This document shows, one piece after another, positions 1-5,485 of a DNA stretch of 13,594 nt. This stretch comes from JBEEJZ01 sp041168905. GTDB lineage: Bacteria; Pseudomonadota; Gammaproteobacteria; Burkholderiales; Burkholderiaceae_C. The position numbers and the translations under genes were made by a program. Under the pieces are notes generated by a model, which worked only from the letters and a program-made list of their open reading frames with translations, had not been told where the DNA came from and did no database searches. Location of the stretch: positions 1 to 13,594 of the forward strand of contig JBEEJZ010000186.1 of assembly GCA_041168905.1 (NCBI GenBank), in the 5' to 3' direction. Numbering within the stretch: position 1 is the stretch's first letter; each line of letters begins with the position of its first letter.

Positions 1-108
1 CTTTCATAAGGCGTCTTTCTGGATGTTCCGCAGGCAGTGATGGAAGAAGAGAGCAACCCTAGGACTGCTACCCATGGACTCTGGTTGGCGTTCGTAGGTC
101 GATGTCGG
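1..108. other. Gene-poor leader upstream of the marR operon
   Basis: No convincing coding sequence was found here on either strand. The only open frame of note is a 42-codon minus-strand frame (132 down to 4) that has no Shine-Dalgarno and weak third-position GC bias, and it was rejected. The base composition is less GC-rich than the neighbouring genes, as expected of an intergenic region. Whatever gene lies to the left ends or begins outside the window. Confidence 0.5.
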
Positions 109-117
109 TGCAATAAT
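109..117 (+). promoter_or_regulatory. Candidate extended -10 promoter of the marR-emrAB operon
   Basis: The sequence TGCAATAAT matches the extended -10 pattern TGnTATAAT except for one base of the hexamer (5 of 6). A start of transcription is expected around position 124. No good -35 lies 17 bases upstream; the nearest TTG-type hexamer (TTGGCG, 85-90) is 21 bases away, which an extended -10 can tolerate. The MarR-box palindrome at 131-144 would then fall about 7-20 bases into the transcript, a classic position for repression. This is inferred from sequence only. Confidence 0.4.
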
Positions 118-130
118 AGCCTCGTCAAAC

Positions 131-144
131 ATTGACTAGGCAAT
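131..144. promoter_or_regulatory. Candidate MarR-family operator
   Basis: ATTGACTAGGCAAT is a 14-base palindrome with a single mismatched pair (A at position 5 against G at position 10). Its core, TTGACTAGGCAA, agrees at 10 of 12 positions with TTGCCTGGGCAA, the MarR site of the E. coli mar operator (recalled from established knowledge). It sits directly before the marR-family gene and just after the candidate promoter, which fits negative autoregulation of the whole marR-emrA-emrB unit. The TTG at 132 that could be read as an in-frame start codon lies inside this site, another reason to prefer the ATG at 174. Confidence 0.6.
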
Positions 145-173
145 TAAATTCAAAAAATACCTCGAATCAGGTC

Positions 174-707
174 ATGCCCACTGCACCCCAAAGCCCAGAG
201 CCCGACCTGTGCCAGATCGACACTGCATCCGGCACCTTTTATGACCCCGAGCATTACTGCCGTGAGGAGAGCCTGGCCTACCTGATGCACCGTATCCTGG
301 GCCTTATGGGCGCTGAGGTGGACGCCGCCTTGCGCGACAAGGACCTGACGAACGCCCAGTGGGTTCCCTTGCTCAAATTGCACCTGGGCTCTGCATCCAC
401 CGTCGCAGAACTGGCCCGTGAATGTGATCTGGATGCGGGCGCCATGACCCGACTGCTGGATCGGATTGAGAGCAAGGGCCTGTGCCGCAGGATTCGTAAC
501 AGCCACGACCGACGCGTGGTCAATGTGGAGTTGACCGACGCAGGGCGTGCCCTGGCTCGAGGGATACCCGCGACGCTGTGTCGCACCCACAACGACTATC
601 TCGATGGTTTTTCCACGCAAGAGTGGGCCACCCTCAAGCAGTTTTTGGTCCGCATGCTTGATAACGCTCGGGCCACAGAACGGGCGCGCAAGAGCAATCC
701 GGCCTGA
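174..707 (+). CDS. MarR-family transcriptional regulator of the EmrAB pump
   Basis: The product is a 177-residue winged-helix repressor of the MarR/EmrR family, expected to act as a dimer that leaves DNA when it binds a small aromatic or drug-like ligand. The DNA-binding domain spans about residues 66-122. It contains the recognition-helix segment DAGAMTRLLDRIESKGL, followed by a wing with the family signature (SHDRRVVNVELTDAG; D and R residues, then LT). N- and C-terminal helices supply the dimer interface. The frame stays open upstream to a TTG at 132, but that codon lies inside the palindromic operator, has no Shine-Dalgarno and adds a non-conserved tail, so the ATG at 174 is preferred. 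Its own ribosome site is poor: AGG lies only 2 bases away. The gene lies 59 bases before emrA, on the same strand, so it probably represses itself and the pump. Confidence 0.88.
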   Translation: MPTAPQSPEPDLCQIDTASGTFYDPEHYCREESLAYLMHRILGLMGAEVDAALRDKDLTNAQWVPLLKLHLGSASTVAELARECDLDAGAMTRLLDRIESKGLCRRIRNSHDRRVVNVELTDAGRALARGIPATLCRTHNDYLDGFSTQEWATLKQFLVRMLDNARATERARKSNPA

Positions 708-753
708 TCGGCCACATATTTCACGCAGTCATCCCTGACGCGCCTTCTATATC

Positions 754-759
754 CATAAC
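754..759 (+). promoter_or_regulatory. Weak -10-like hexamer just before emrA
   Basis: CATAAC (4 of 6 with TATAAT) ends 7 bases before the emrA ATG, and a second weak match, TATATC, lies at 748-753. No -35 was found and there is no Shine-Dalgarno in the 59-base marR-emrA gap. This could mark an internal promoter giving a leaderless emrA message, or simply be chance in an AT-richer spacer. Confidence 0.2.
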
Positions 760-766
760 ACTGTCC

Positions 767-1765
767 ATGAACCCAGCCGCTGAACTCAAAAACAAGCCCA
801 ACGTACCCGTACCCAGCAGTGCTCCACCCACAGGCGCACGAAAACGTGCCTTGGGTGTGGTGGCCGCAGTCGTGATTCTGGCCGGCATCGCCTGGGGAGC
901 TTATGACTGGCTGGTTTTGCGCAAGGTCGAGACCACCGACAACGCCTACGTGCAGGGACATGTAGTCCAGGTGACGCCCCTGATTGCCGGCACTGTACAA
1001 AGCGTACTTGCAGATGACACCGACTTTGTGAAAGCCGGGCAAACCCTGGTGCAGCTCGATGCTTCTGATGCCAAGGTGGCCCTGGAGGCTGCCAAGGCCC
1101 AATTGGCCTTGGCCGTGCGCCTCAGCCAGACCGAGGGCGCCAGCCTGCCAAATCATCCCCAAATTCTGGCGGCTTCAGCCAAGGTGAGCGAGGCTTATCT
1201 CAACCTGCGCCGCACCCAGCTGCAAGCCCCCGTGGACGGCTATGTGGCGCGCCGCACCGTGCAACTGGGTCAGCGCGTCGCTCCCGGTGCTCCTCTGATG
1301 GCGGTGATCCCGCTCAAGGACGTCTGGGTCGAGGCCAACTTCAAGGAAGTCCAGCTGCGTCACATCCGCATCGGCCAGCCGGTCAAGCTGACGGCTGATC
1401 TCTATGGCAGCAAGGTTGAATACCAGGGGCGCGTCGCAGGCGTTGCGGCCGGTACAGGAGCCGCCTTCGCCTTGTTACCCGCCCAAAACGCCACCGGCAA
1501 CTGGATCAAAGTGGTGCAACGTGTGCCCGTGCGTGTGGCTCTGGATCGCGCACAGGTCGCGGCGCACCCCTTGCGCGTGGGTTTATCCATGGTGGCGAGT
1601 GTGGATGTTCAGGATCAGAGTGGCTCATCTCTGGCCAATGAAGCGAGCCTGCCCAGCCCGGTATCCCCGGCCGTAGACGACGTGGAGTCGCTGGCAGAGC
1701 AGACGGTGCGTGCCGTGATTGCGGCCAACCAGGGGCGGCCGGTGTCGGCCAAGCCCGTTCGTTGA
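767..1765 (+). CDS. emrA: EmrA-like membrane-fusion (HlyD-family) subunit with shortened coiled-coil hairpin
   Basis: This is the periplasmic adaptor of an EmrAB-type multidrug exporter. It is anchored by one N-terminal membrane helix (about residues 28-50), which is followed by the family motif VETTDNAYVQGHVVQVTPLI. Two lipoyl half-motifs (about 62-100 and 150-182) and the beta-barrel region with PAQNATGNWIKVVQRVPV (about 238-255) are all well conserved. The protein is only 332 residues against roughly 390 for E. coli EmrA, although it also has an extra 45-residue C-terminal tail. The missing part lies between AKAQLALAVRLSQ (about 109-121) and the helix before RRTQLQAP (148-155). There the long alpha-helical hairpin that touches the outer-membrane channel is reduced to about 45 residues, while frame and flanks are intact. 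The stop overlaps the emrB start. No outer-membrane factor gene is adjacent. Confidence 0.9.
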   Translation: MNPAAELKNKPNVPVPSSAPPTGARKRALGVVAAVVILAGIAWGAYDWLVLRKVETTDNAYVQGHVVQVTPLIAGTVQSVLADDTDFVKAGQTLVQLDASDAKVALEAAKAQLALAVRLSQTEGASLPNHPQILAASAKVSEAYLNLRRTQLQAPVDGYVARRTVQLGQRVAPGAPLMAVIPLKDVWVEANFKEVQLRHIRIGQPVKLTADLYGSKVEYQGRVAGVAAGTGAAFALLPAQNATGNWIKVVQRVPVRVALDRAQVAAHPLRVGLSMVASVDVQDQSGSSLANEASLPSPVSPAVDDVESLAEQTVRAVIAANQGRPVSAKPVR

Positions 1766-3336
1766 CCGACGTCGTGAGCGGTCCCAGTCCGGCCCCTGGC
1801 CAGTTTTCGCCCCTGCAGGGTTCAGCGCGGGTGTGGGGCACCATTGCCTTGTCCTCAGCGACGTTCATGAACGTCCTCGACAGCTCCATTGCCAATGTGT
1901 CCCTGACAGCGATTGCCGGTGACCTGGGCGTAAGTCCCAGCCAGGGTACCTGGGTGGTGACCAGCTTTGGGGTTGCCAACGCCATTGCCTTACCCTTGAC
2001 CGGGTGGCTGTCGCAGCGCTTCGGGCAGGTGCGCCTGTTCATGGCCAGCATCCTGCTTTTTGTGCTGACCTCCTGGATGTGCGGTCTGGCACCCAATATG
2101 GAACTGCTGATCGCGTTTCGGGCGATGCAGGGCTTTGTGGCCGGCCCCATGATCCCCTTGTCGCAGGCCTTGCTGCTCGCCAGCTACCCACGCATGATGG
2201 CTGGCCTGGCCATGGCCCTGTGGTCCATGACCATCCTGGTGGCCCCGGTGGTGGGCCCTGTGCTGGGCGGCTGGCTCACGGAGAACATCAGTTGGGGGTG
2301 GATTTTTTATATCAACATCCCGGTGGGGCTGGTGTCGGCTGTGATGGTCTGGTCGGTCTACCGCAAGCGCGAGAGCACGGTGCGCAAGCTGCCCATAGAC
2401 GCCGTGGGCCTGGCCCTGTTGGTGATATGGGTAGGTGCGCTACAAATCATGCTGGACAAGGGCAAGGAGTTGGACTGGTTCCAATCCGGGGAGGTGGTCG
2501 CTTTGGGCGTGACTGCCGCCGTCGCTTTGGCGTTTTTTCTGGCGTGGGAGCTGACCGATGAACACCCGGTGGTGGATTTGAGGTTGTTCAAAAACCGCAA
2601 TTTCTGGTCGGGCTCCCTCGCCACGGCGGTGGGTTATGGCGTGTTTTTTGGCAATCTGGTGCTGTTGCCGATGTGGCTGCAGCAGTACATGGGCTACACC
2701 GCCACACAGTCCGGCGAGCTGCTGGCGCCTGTGGGAATCTTCGCCATCCTGCTGTCACCCATCGTGGGCAAGAACACGCACCGCCTTGATCCGCGCAAGC
2801 TGGCCACGTTTGCCTTTGTCGTGTTTGCCATCGTGCTGTACTTGCGCTCGCGTTTCAATACCCAGGCCGATTTCGGCACCATCATGATTCCGACGGTGGT
2901 ACAGGGCATCGCGCTGGCTTTCTTCTTCATCCCGCTGGGCACGCTCACCTTGTCATCGGTGACGCCCGACAAGACTGCAGCGGCAGCGGGTTTGTCGAAC
3001 TTTGCACGCATCACCGCGGGCTCTTTTGGCACCTCGATTGCGTCCACCCTCTGGCATGACCGCGCTGCGCTGCACCACGCTCAACTCTCCGAAGCCGTCA
3101 CCCTGGGGCGCCCGGCGGCGGATGCAGCATTGCAGGGCCTGAGTGGTGCGGGTCTGGAACCCCTGCAGGCCCTGGCTGTGGTGAATCGGCTGGTCGATCA
3201 GCAGGCCTACATGCTGGCGGCCAGCGATATTTTCTGGGCATCGGCCCTGGTGTTCCTGGCGCTGATCCCATTGGTGTGGTTTGCGCAGCCCAAACGTTCC
3301 AGCTCTGCTGGAGGCGATGCTGGCGGCGCACATTGA
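1762..3336 (+). CDS. emrB: EmrB-like MFS multidrug transporter (DHA2 family, 14 helices)
   Basis: This is the inner-membrane pump subunit, a proton-driven drug antiporter of the DHA2 type that works with EmrA. The 524 residues match the family length, with about 14 hydrophobic helices. Visible signatures include TFMNVLDSSIANVSL in helix 1 (about 34-48), the loop 2-3 motif GWLSQRFGQVRLF (81-93), and the antiporter motif C region ending in GPVLGGWL (165-172), then SWGWIFYINIPVG. The start is a TTG sharing TTGA with the emrA stop, so translation is probably coupled; a GTG at 1774 is the alternative. Neither has a visible Shine-Dalgarno, and the first in-frame ATG lies inside helix 1, too late to be the start. 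The C-terminus is a short hydrophilic tail. No terminator was recognised after the stop. Confidence 0.93.
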   Translation: MTDVVSGPSPAPGQFSPLQGSARVWGTIALSSATFMNVLDSSIANVSLTAIAGDLGVSPSQGTWVVTSFGVANAIALPLTGWLSQRFGQVRLFMASILLFVLTSWMCGLAPNMELLIAFRAMQGFVAGPMIPLSQALLLASYPRMMAGLAMALWSMTILVAPVVGPVLGGWLTENISWGWIFYINIPVGLVSAVMVWSVYRKRESTVRKLPIDAVGLALLVIWVGALQIMLDKGKELDWFQSGEVVALGVTAAVALAFFLAWELTDEHPVVDLRLFKNRNFWSGSLATAVGYGVFFGNLVLLPMWLQQYMGYTATQSGELLAPVGIFAILLSPIVGKNTHRLDPRKLATFAFVVFAIVLYLRSRFNTQADFGTIMIPTVVQGIALAFFFIPLGTLTLSSVTPDKTAAAAGLSNFARITAGSFGTSIASTLWHDRAALHHAQLSEAVTLGRPAADAALQGLSGAGLEPLQALAVVNRLVDQQAYMLAASDIFWASALVFLALIPLVWFAQPKRSSSAGGDAGGAH

Positions 3337-3366
3337 GGGACGGAGTCTCGTTATCATTTCCGCCCT

Positions 3367-3373
3367 AAGGAGG
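3367..3373 (+). promoter_or_regulatory. Strong ribosome-binding site of the winged-helix gene
   Basis: AAGGAGG lies 8 bases before the ATG at 3382 and is close to the perfect anti-Shine-Dalgarno match. It is the best ribosome site in the window, in contrast to the genes around it. It fixes the start of the small regulator. No convincing separate promoter was found in the 45 bases after emrB, so the gene may be read through from the efflux operon. Confidence 0.8.
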
Positions 3374-3381
3374 CATTCGAT

Positions 3382-3711
3382 ATGTCTTATTTCAAGTTTT
3401 TGAATCTGGTGGAAGCCGTTCGCCAGTTGCCCAGTTTCCCGGCGCTGGATGCCGCCGAGGAGCGATTGCTCAATACCTTTGCCACCCGCTGGCACGCCGG
3501 CGTGCACATCAGCGTGGTCGAAGCCATGAATCTCCTGCCTGAGATTTCTCCAAGCACGGCCCACCGACGTTTGAAGAGGCTGCGGCAAAAAGGGCTGATC
3601 GCCCTGAGTCCGGATGAAGCTGACAGCCGCATCAAGTACGTGGTTGCTACGCCGAAAACGGAACAATATTTCGGCACTCTGCAAGACTGCCTGACCCGGG
3701 CGCAAACGTGA
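3382..3711 (+). CDS. Small winged-helix (MarR-like) DNA-binding protein
   Basis: The 109-residue soluble protein consists almost entirely of one winged-helix domain. Helices cover about residues 22-52. The probable recognition helix lies in SPSTAHRRLKRLRQKGLI (56-73), and a basic beta-wing follows (DSRIKYVVATPKTEQYF, 81-97). It resembles the DNA-binding core of MarR/PadR-type regulators but lacks the long flanking dimerisation helices of full MarR proteins (usually 140-180 residues). The start is fixed by a near-perfect Shine-Dalgarno. The stop overlaps the GTG start of the next gene (GTGA), so the regulator and the membrane protein are translationally coupled and probably work together. It lies 45 bases after emrB and may belong to the same transcript. 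The target is unknown. A phage-type or replication-type winged helix is possible but less likely. Confidence 0.8.
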   Translation: MSYFKFLNLVEAVRQLPSFPALDAAEERLLNTFATRWHAGVHISVVEAMNLLPEISPSTAHRRLKRLRQKGLIALSPDEADSRIKYVVATPKTEQYFGTLQDCLTRAQT

Positions 3712-4262
3712 CGATTGCCCAGCGTGTGGCCACCGTGGCCGGGACGGCGCTGGCCTATTTCTTGTTGTTTGAGCTCAACGACCTCCTGTTTCCTTCCCTG
3801 GAGTTTTCGGTGGGCGTGACCTGGATTTTTCTGCCCAGTGGTTTGCGGCTGGCCTTCATATTGGTGTTTGGCGTCTGGGGTGCCTTTGGAATTGTGGTGG
3901 CGTCCATTGTGCTGAGTGCGGTGCATCACTTCCAGGGGCTCATGCTGATCGCCGTCGGGGCAGGGCTGATCTCTGGGCTGTCCCCCTTGCTGGCTCGTCG
4001 CGTGTGCATCGATTTTTTAAAACTCCGGGTCGACCTGGCAGGGCTGACGGCGGCTAGTCTTTTGCAGGTTGCATTGGTCTTCGCCGTGGTGAGCGCCTCC
4101 ATGCACCAGATCTGGTTCAGTTTTCAAGGTTTGACCGAGAACTTTCTTGAGGCCGTGATGGTGATGGCTATGGGGGATTTGGTGGGGACCATTCTGGTTC
4201 TGTATGCGGCGAAATTCCTCCTTCGGTTTCTGCCCAGTCCCATCCACAGGTCCAACCCCTAA
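3708..4262 (+). CDS. MASE1-like integral membrane protein, stand-alone sensor domain
   Basis: The product is 184 residues with about six membrane helices (roughly 8-28, 35-50, 52-70, 77-97, 112-133, 145-172). Two features resemble the MASE1 sensory domain, which normally forms the N-terminus of histidine kinases and GGDEF/EAL proteins: the WIFLPSGLRLAFILVFG segment (39-55), like the W-P-P-G-I/L pattern of MASE1, and the late MAMGDLVGTILVL helix (153-165). No output domain follows; the protein ends in a short basic tail. The GTG start overlaps the preceding stop (GTGA), and no other start with a better ribosome site is nearby. Coupling to a winged-helix protein suggests a two-part system with a membrane sensor and a cytoplasmic DNA-binding partner. 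That role is inference; the MASE1 assignment is by eye only. Confidence 0.72.
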   Translation: MTIAQRVATVAGTALAYFLLFELNDLLFPSLEFSVGVTWIFLPSGLRLAFILVFGVWGAFGIVVASIVLSAVHHFQGLMLIAVGAGLISGLSPLLARRVCIDFLKLRVDLAGLTAASLLQVALVFAVVSASMHQIWFSFQGLTENFLEAVMVMAMGDLVGTILVLYAAKFLLRFLPSPIHRSNP

Positions 4263-4295
4263 AACGACCGTACCCGACATCGGGCGAGCGCTGGC

Positions 4296-5393
4296 CTACA
4301 GCCGCAGCGCCTGTGCGTAGCCCGTCATCTCCAGGTAACCAGCCCCCAGGGGCCGCCCCTTCGGGTCATACAGGTGACTCAAGCCTTCCCAGTAAATGGC
4401 GCCTGTGCTGTTTCGGCTGTCCAGCTCCTGTTCATCCAGGGCTGCAACCACGGTGTAAACGCCGGCGGGCGTGGAAACCTGCCATTCCACCGGGTAAGTG
4501 GCCCCGCTTCGGGAGCTACGCCAGTGCCGCAAGGGCGTGAAGTTCACTTCATCCGCCTTGAATATGCGGGTAGCTACCCCTGGCGCTCGAAAAGAGCCGC
4601 CTGCCCAAAGTGCCTCCCCCTGAGCCGTTCGCAGCCGAAATGCCGTCAATGCACTGCCGTCATCAAGGTTCATGCCGATCCAGTCCCATCCCACGGCCTG
4701 CGGGTGCAGCAGGGACTCGCTCCACTCGTGGTCCAGCCACGCACGTCCCTGCACGGCGGTGGTCGCCCCCTGGGCGGTGACAGCACCCTGAACCCTCAGC
4801 TGTGGCTGGCTGTAATAAAAGCTGGCCTGACTTGCGTTGGGGCCTTTGCGTGACAGTCCCCGCTCGCCCTGCAGCAGCACGGGCTGAGTGGGAGTGAGCG
4901 TGAGTGCGAGCTCGAAGTCGGACGCCTTGACCTGCGTTTCGTAAGGGGCGAAGGCGTCACCGGGGCTGCGTTTCAGGGTCCAGTCCCGCAGGGTCAGGCG
5001 CGTGTCTTCAAGGTCTGCAAGGGCCAGGCCAAAGCCCTCGCGTGCCACACGCTGGTCGTGCAGGAAGTGTCGGCTGTGGATGTCGGTGAGCGCTGCATGG
5101 GCAAACAGCAGCTGCTTAGCCGCGAAGGCGGACTTCATCGCCTGGGTTGCATCCACCCGGGTGCGAAAAAAAGTCACCTGAAAGCCCAACTTCCGACCCG
5201 GAGCCTGCAGTTGCCCGGTGACGTACCACCACTCCGTGCGTAGCTCGGGGTGGCTCCCAAAATCGCGTGGGAACTGCAAAGCCTGCGGGCTGAGCGCCTG
5301 CAGGTCCAGCACCGAGCCTGTCATGCCCAAAGCTAACGTGCGTTGCAGCAGCTGACGGCGGGTAGAGGCGAGTGGAGGGCGTGTGTGGCGCAT
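4296..5393 (-). CDS. AttH/CrtC-family lipocalin-like protein, Tat-exported
   Basis: The 365-residue protein belongs to the AttH/hydroxyneurosporene-synthase-like family (COG5621 type), built of two lipocalin-like beta-barrels. Family motifs are visible: HPELRTEWWYVTG (48-60), GRAWLDHEWS (216-225), GWDWIGMNLDDGSALTAFRL (235-254) and YWEGLSHLYD (334-343). The N-terminus (STRRQLLQRTLALGMTGSV, 10-28) is a twin-arginine signal, so a folded protein is probably exported to the periplasm. Carotenoid hydratase is an annotated activity in the family, but no carotenoid genes are nearby. The stand-alone AttH form is usually encoded next to an FtsX-type ABC permease and its ATPase. Here a permease of that kind lies 3.8 kb upstream (9220-11790), separated by two unrelated genes. 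No Shine-Dalgarno precedes the ATG, but TATGAT lies 8 bases before it. The substrate is unknown. Confidence 0.85.
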   Translation of the reverse strand: MRHTRPPLASTRRQLLQRTLALGMTGSVLDLQALSPQALQFPRDFGSHPELRTEWWYVTGQLQAPGRKLGFQVTFFRTRVDATQAMKSAFAAKQLLFAHAALTDIHSRHFLHDQRVAREGFGLALADLEDTRLTLRDWTLKRSPGDAFAPYETQVKASDFELALTLTPTQPVLLQGERGLSRKGPNASQASFYYSQPQLRVQGAVTAQGATTAVQGRAWLDHEWSESLLHPQAVGWDWIGMNLDDGSALTAFRLRTAQGEALWAGGSFRAPGVATRIFKADEVNFTPLRHWRSSRSGATYPVEWQVSTPAGVYTVVAALDEQELDSRNSTGAIYWEGLSHLYDPKGRPLGAGYLEMTGYAQALRL

Positions 5394-5401
5394 GCGTGGC
5401 C

Positions 5402-5407
5402 ATCATA
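5402..5407 (-). promoter_or_regulatory. Candidate -10 element of the attH-like gene
   Basis: Read on the minus strand this is TATGAT, 5 of 6 with TATAAT, placed 8 bases before the ATG at 5393. The hexamer 17 bases upstream, TCGGCG, matches the -35 consensus at only 3 of 6 positions. Together with the absence of a Shine-Dalgarno, the spacing suggests that transcription starts at or next to the start codon, giving a leaderless message. It is inferred from sequence only. Confidence 0.35.
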
Positions 5408-5471
5408 AGCGTGGTCCGGCGAGCCGCCGATGAGGCCTGGCTGAGACGGTGCAGGCCAGCCGGCTGAACAC

Positions 5472-5477
5472 CATAAA
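5472..5477 (+). promoter_or_regulatory. Candidate -10 element of the CoA-transferase gene
   Basis: CATAAA (4 of 6 with TATAAT) ends 8 bases before the ATG at 5486. No good -35 was found. The 92-base divergent region between this gene and the attH-like gene must carry both promoters unless either is read from outside. A GGGA immediately before the ATG is too close to act as a normal Shine-Dalgarno, so a leaderless message is possible. Confidence 0.25.
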
Positions 5478-5485
5478 CTCGGGAA

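Noticed and set aside
4..132. A 42-codon minus-strand open frame divergent from the marR gene.
   Set aside because: It has no Shine-Dalgarno, starts inside the operator palindrome, shows weak third-position GC bias and resembles no protein I recognise.
132..173. N-terminal extension of the MarR-family protein from the TTG at 132.
   Set aside because: The TTG lies in the palindromic operator, lacks a ribosome site, and the 14 added residues look unlike MarR N-termini and are rich in AT codons unlike the rest of the gene.
596..1162. Minus-strand frames of 100-250 codons opposite marR, emrA, emrB and the winged-helix gene.
   Set aside because: They are shadows of genuine genes caused by GC-rich codon bias; none shows a recognisable domain or ribosome site.
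4273..4284. CCCGACATCGGG palindrome in the 33-base gap between two convergent genes, possible terminator.
   Set aside because: A 5-pair stem with a 2-base loop (or 4 pairs with 4 bases) and no immediate T-run on either strand is too weak to call a terminator.
4296..5393. Carotenoid 1,2-hydratase (CrtC) as the specific function of the lipocalin-like protein.
   Set aside because: The family match is real, but there are no carotenoid or photosynthesis genes nearby and the Tat-exported AttH form is the better fit.
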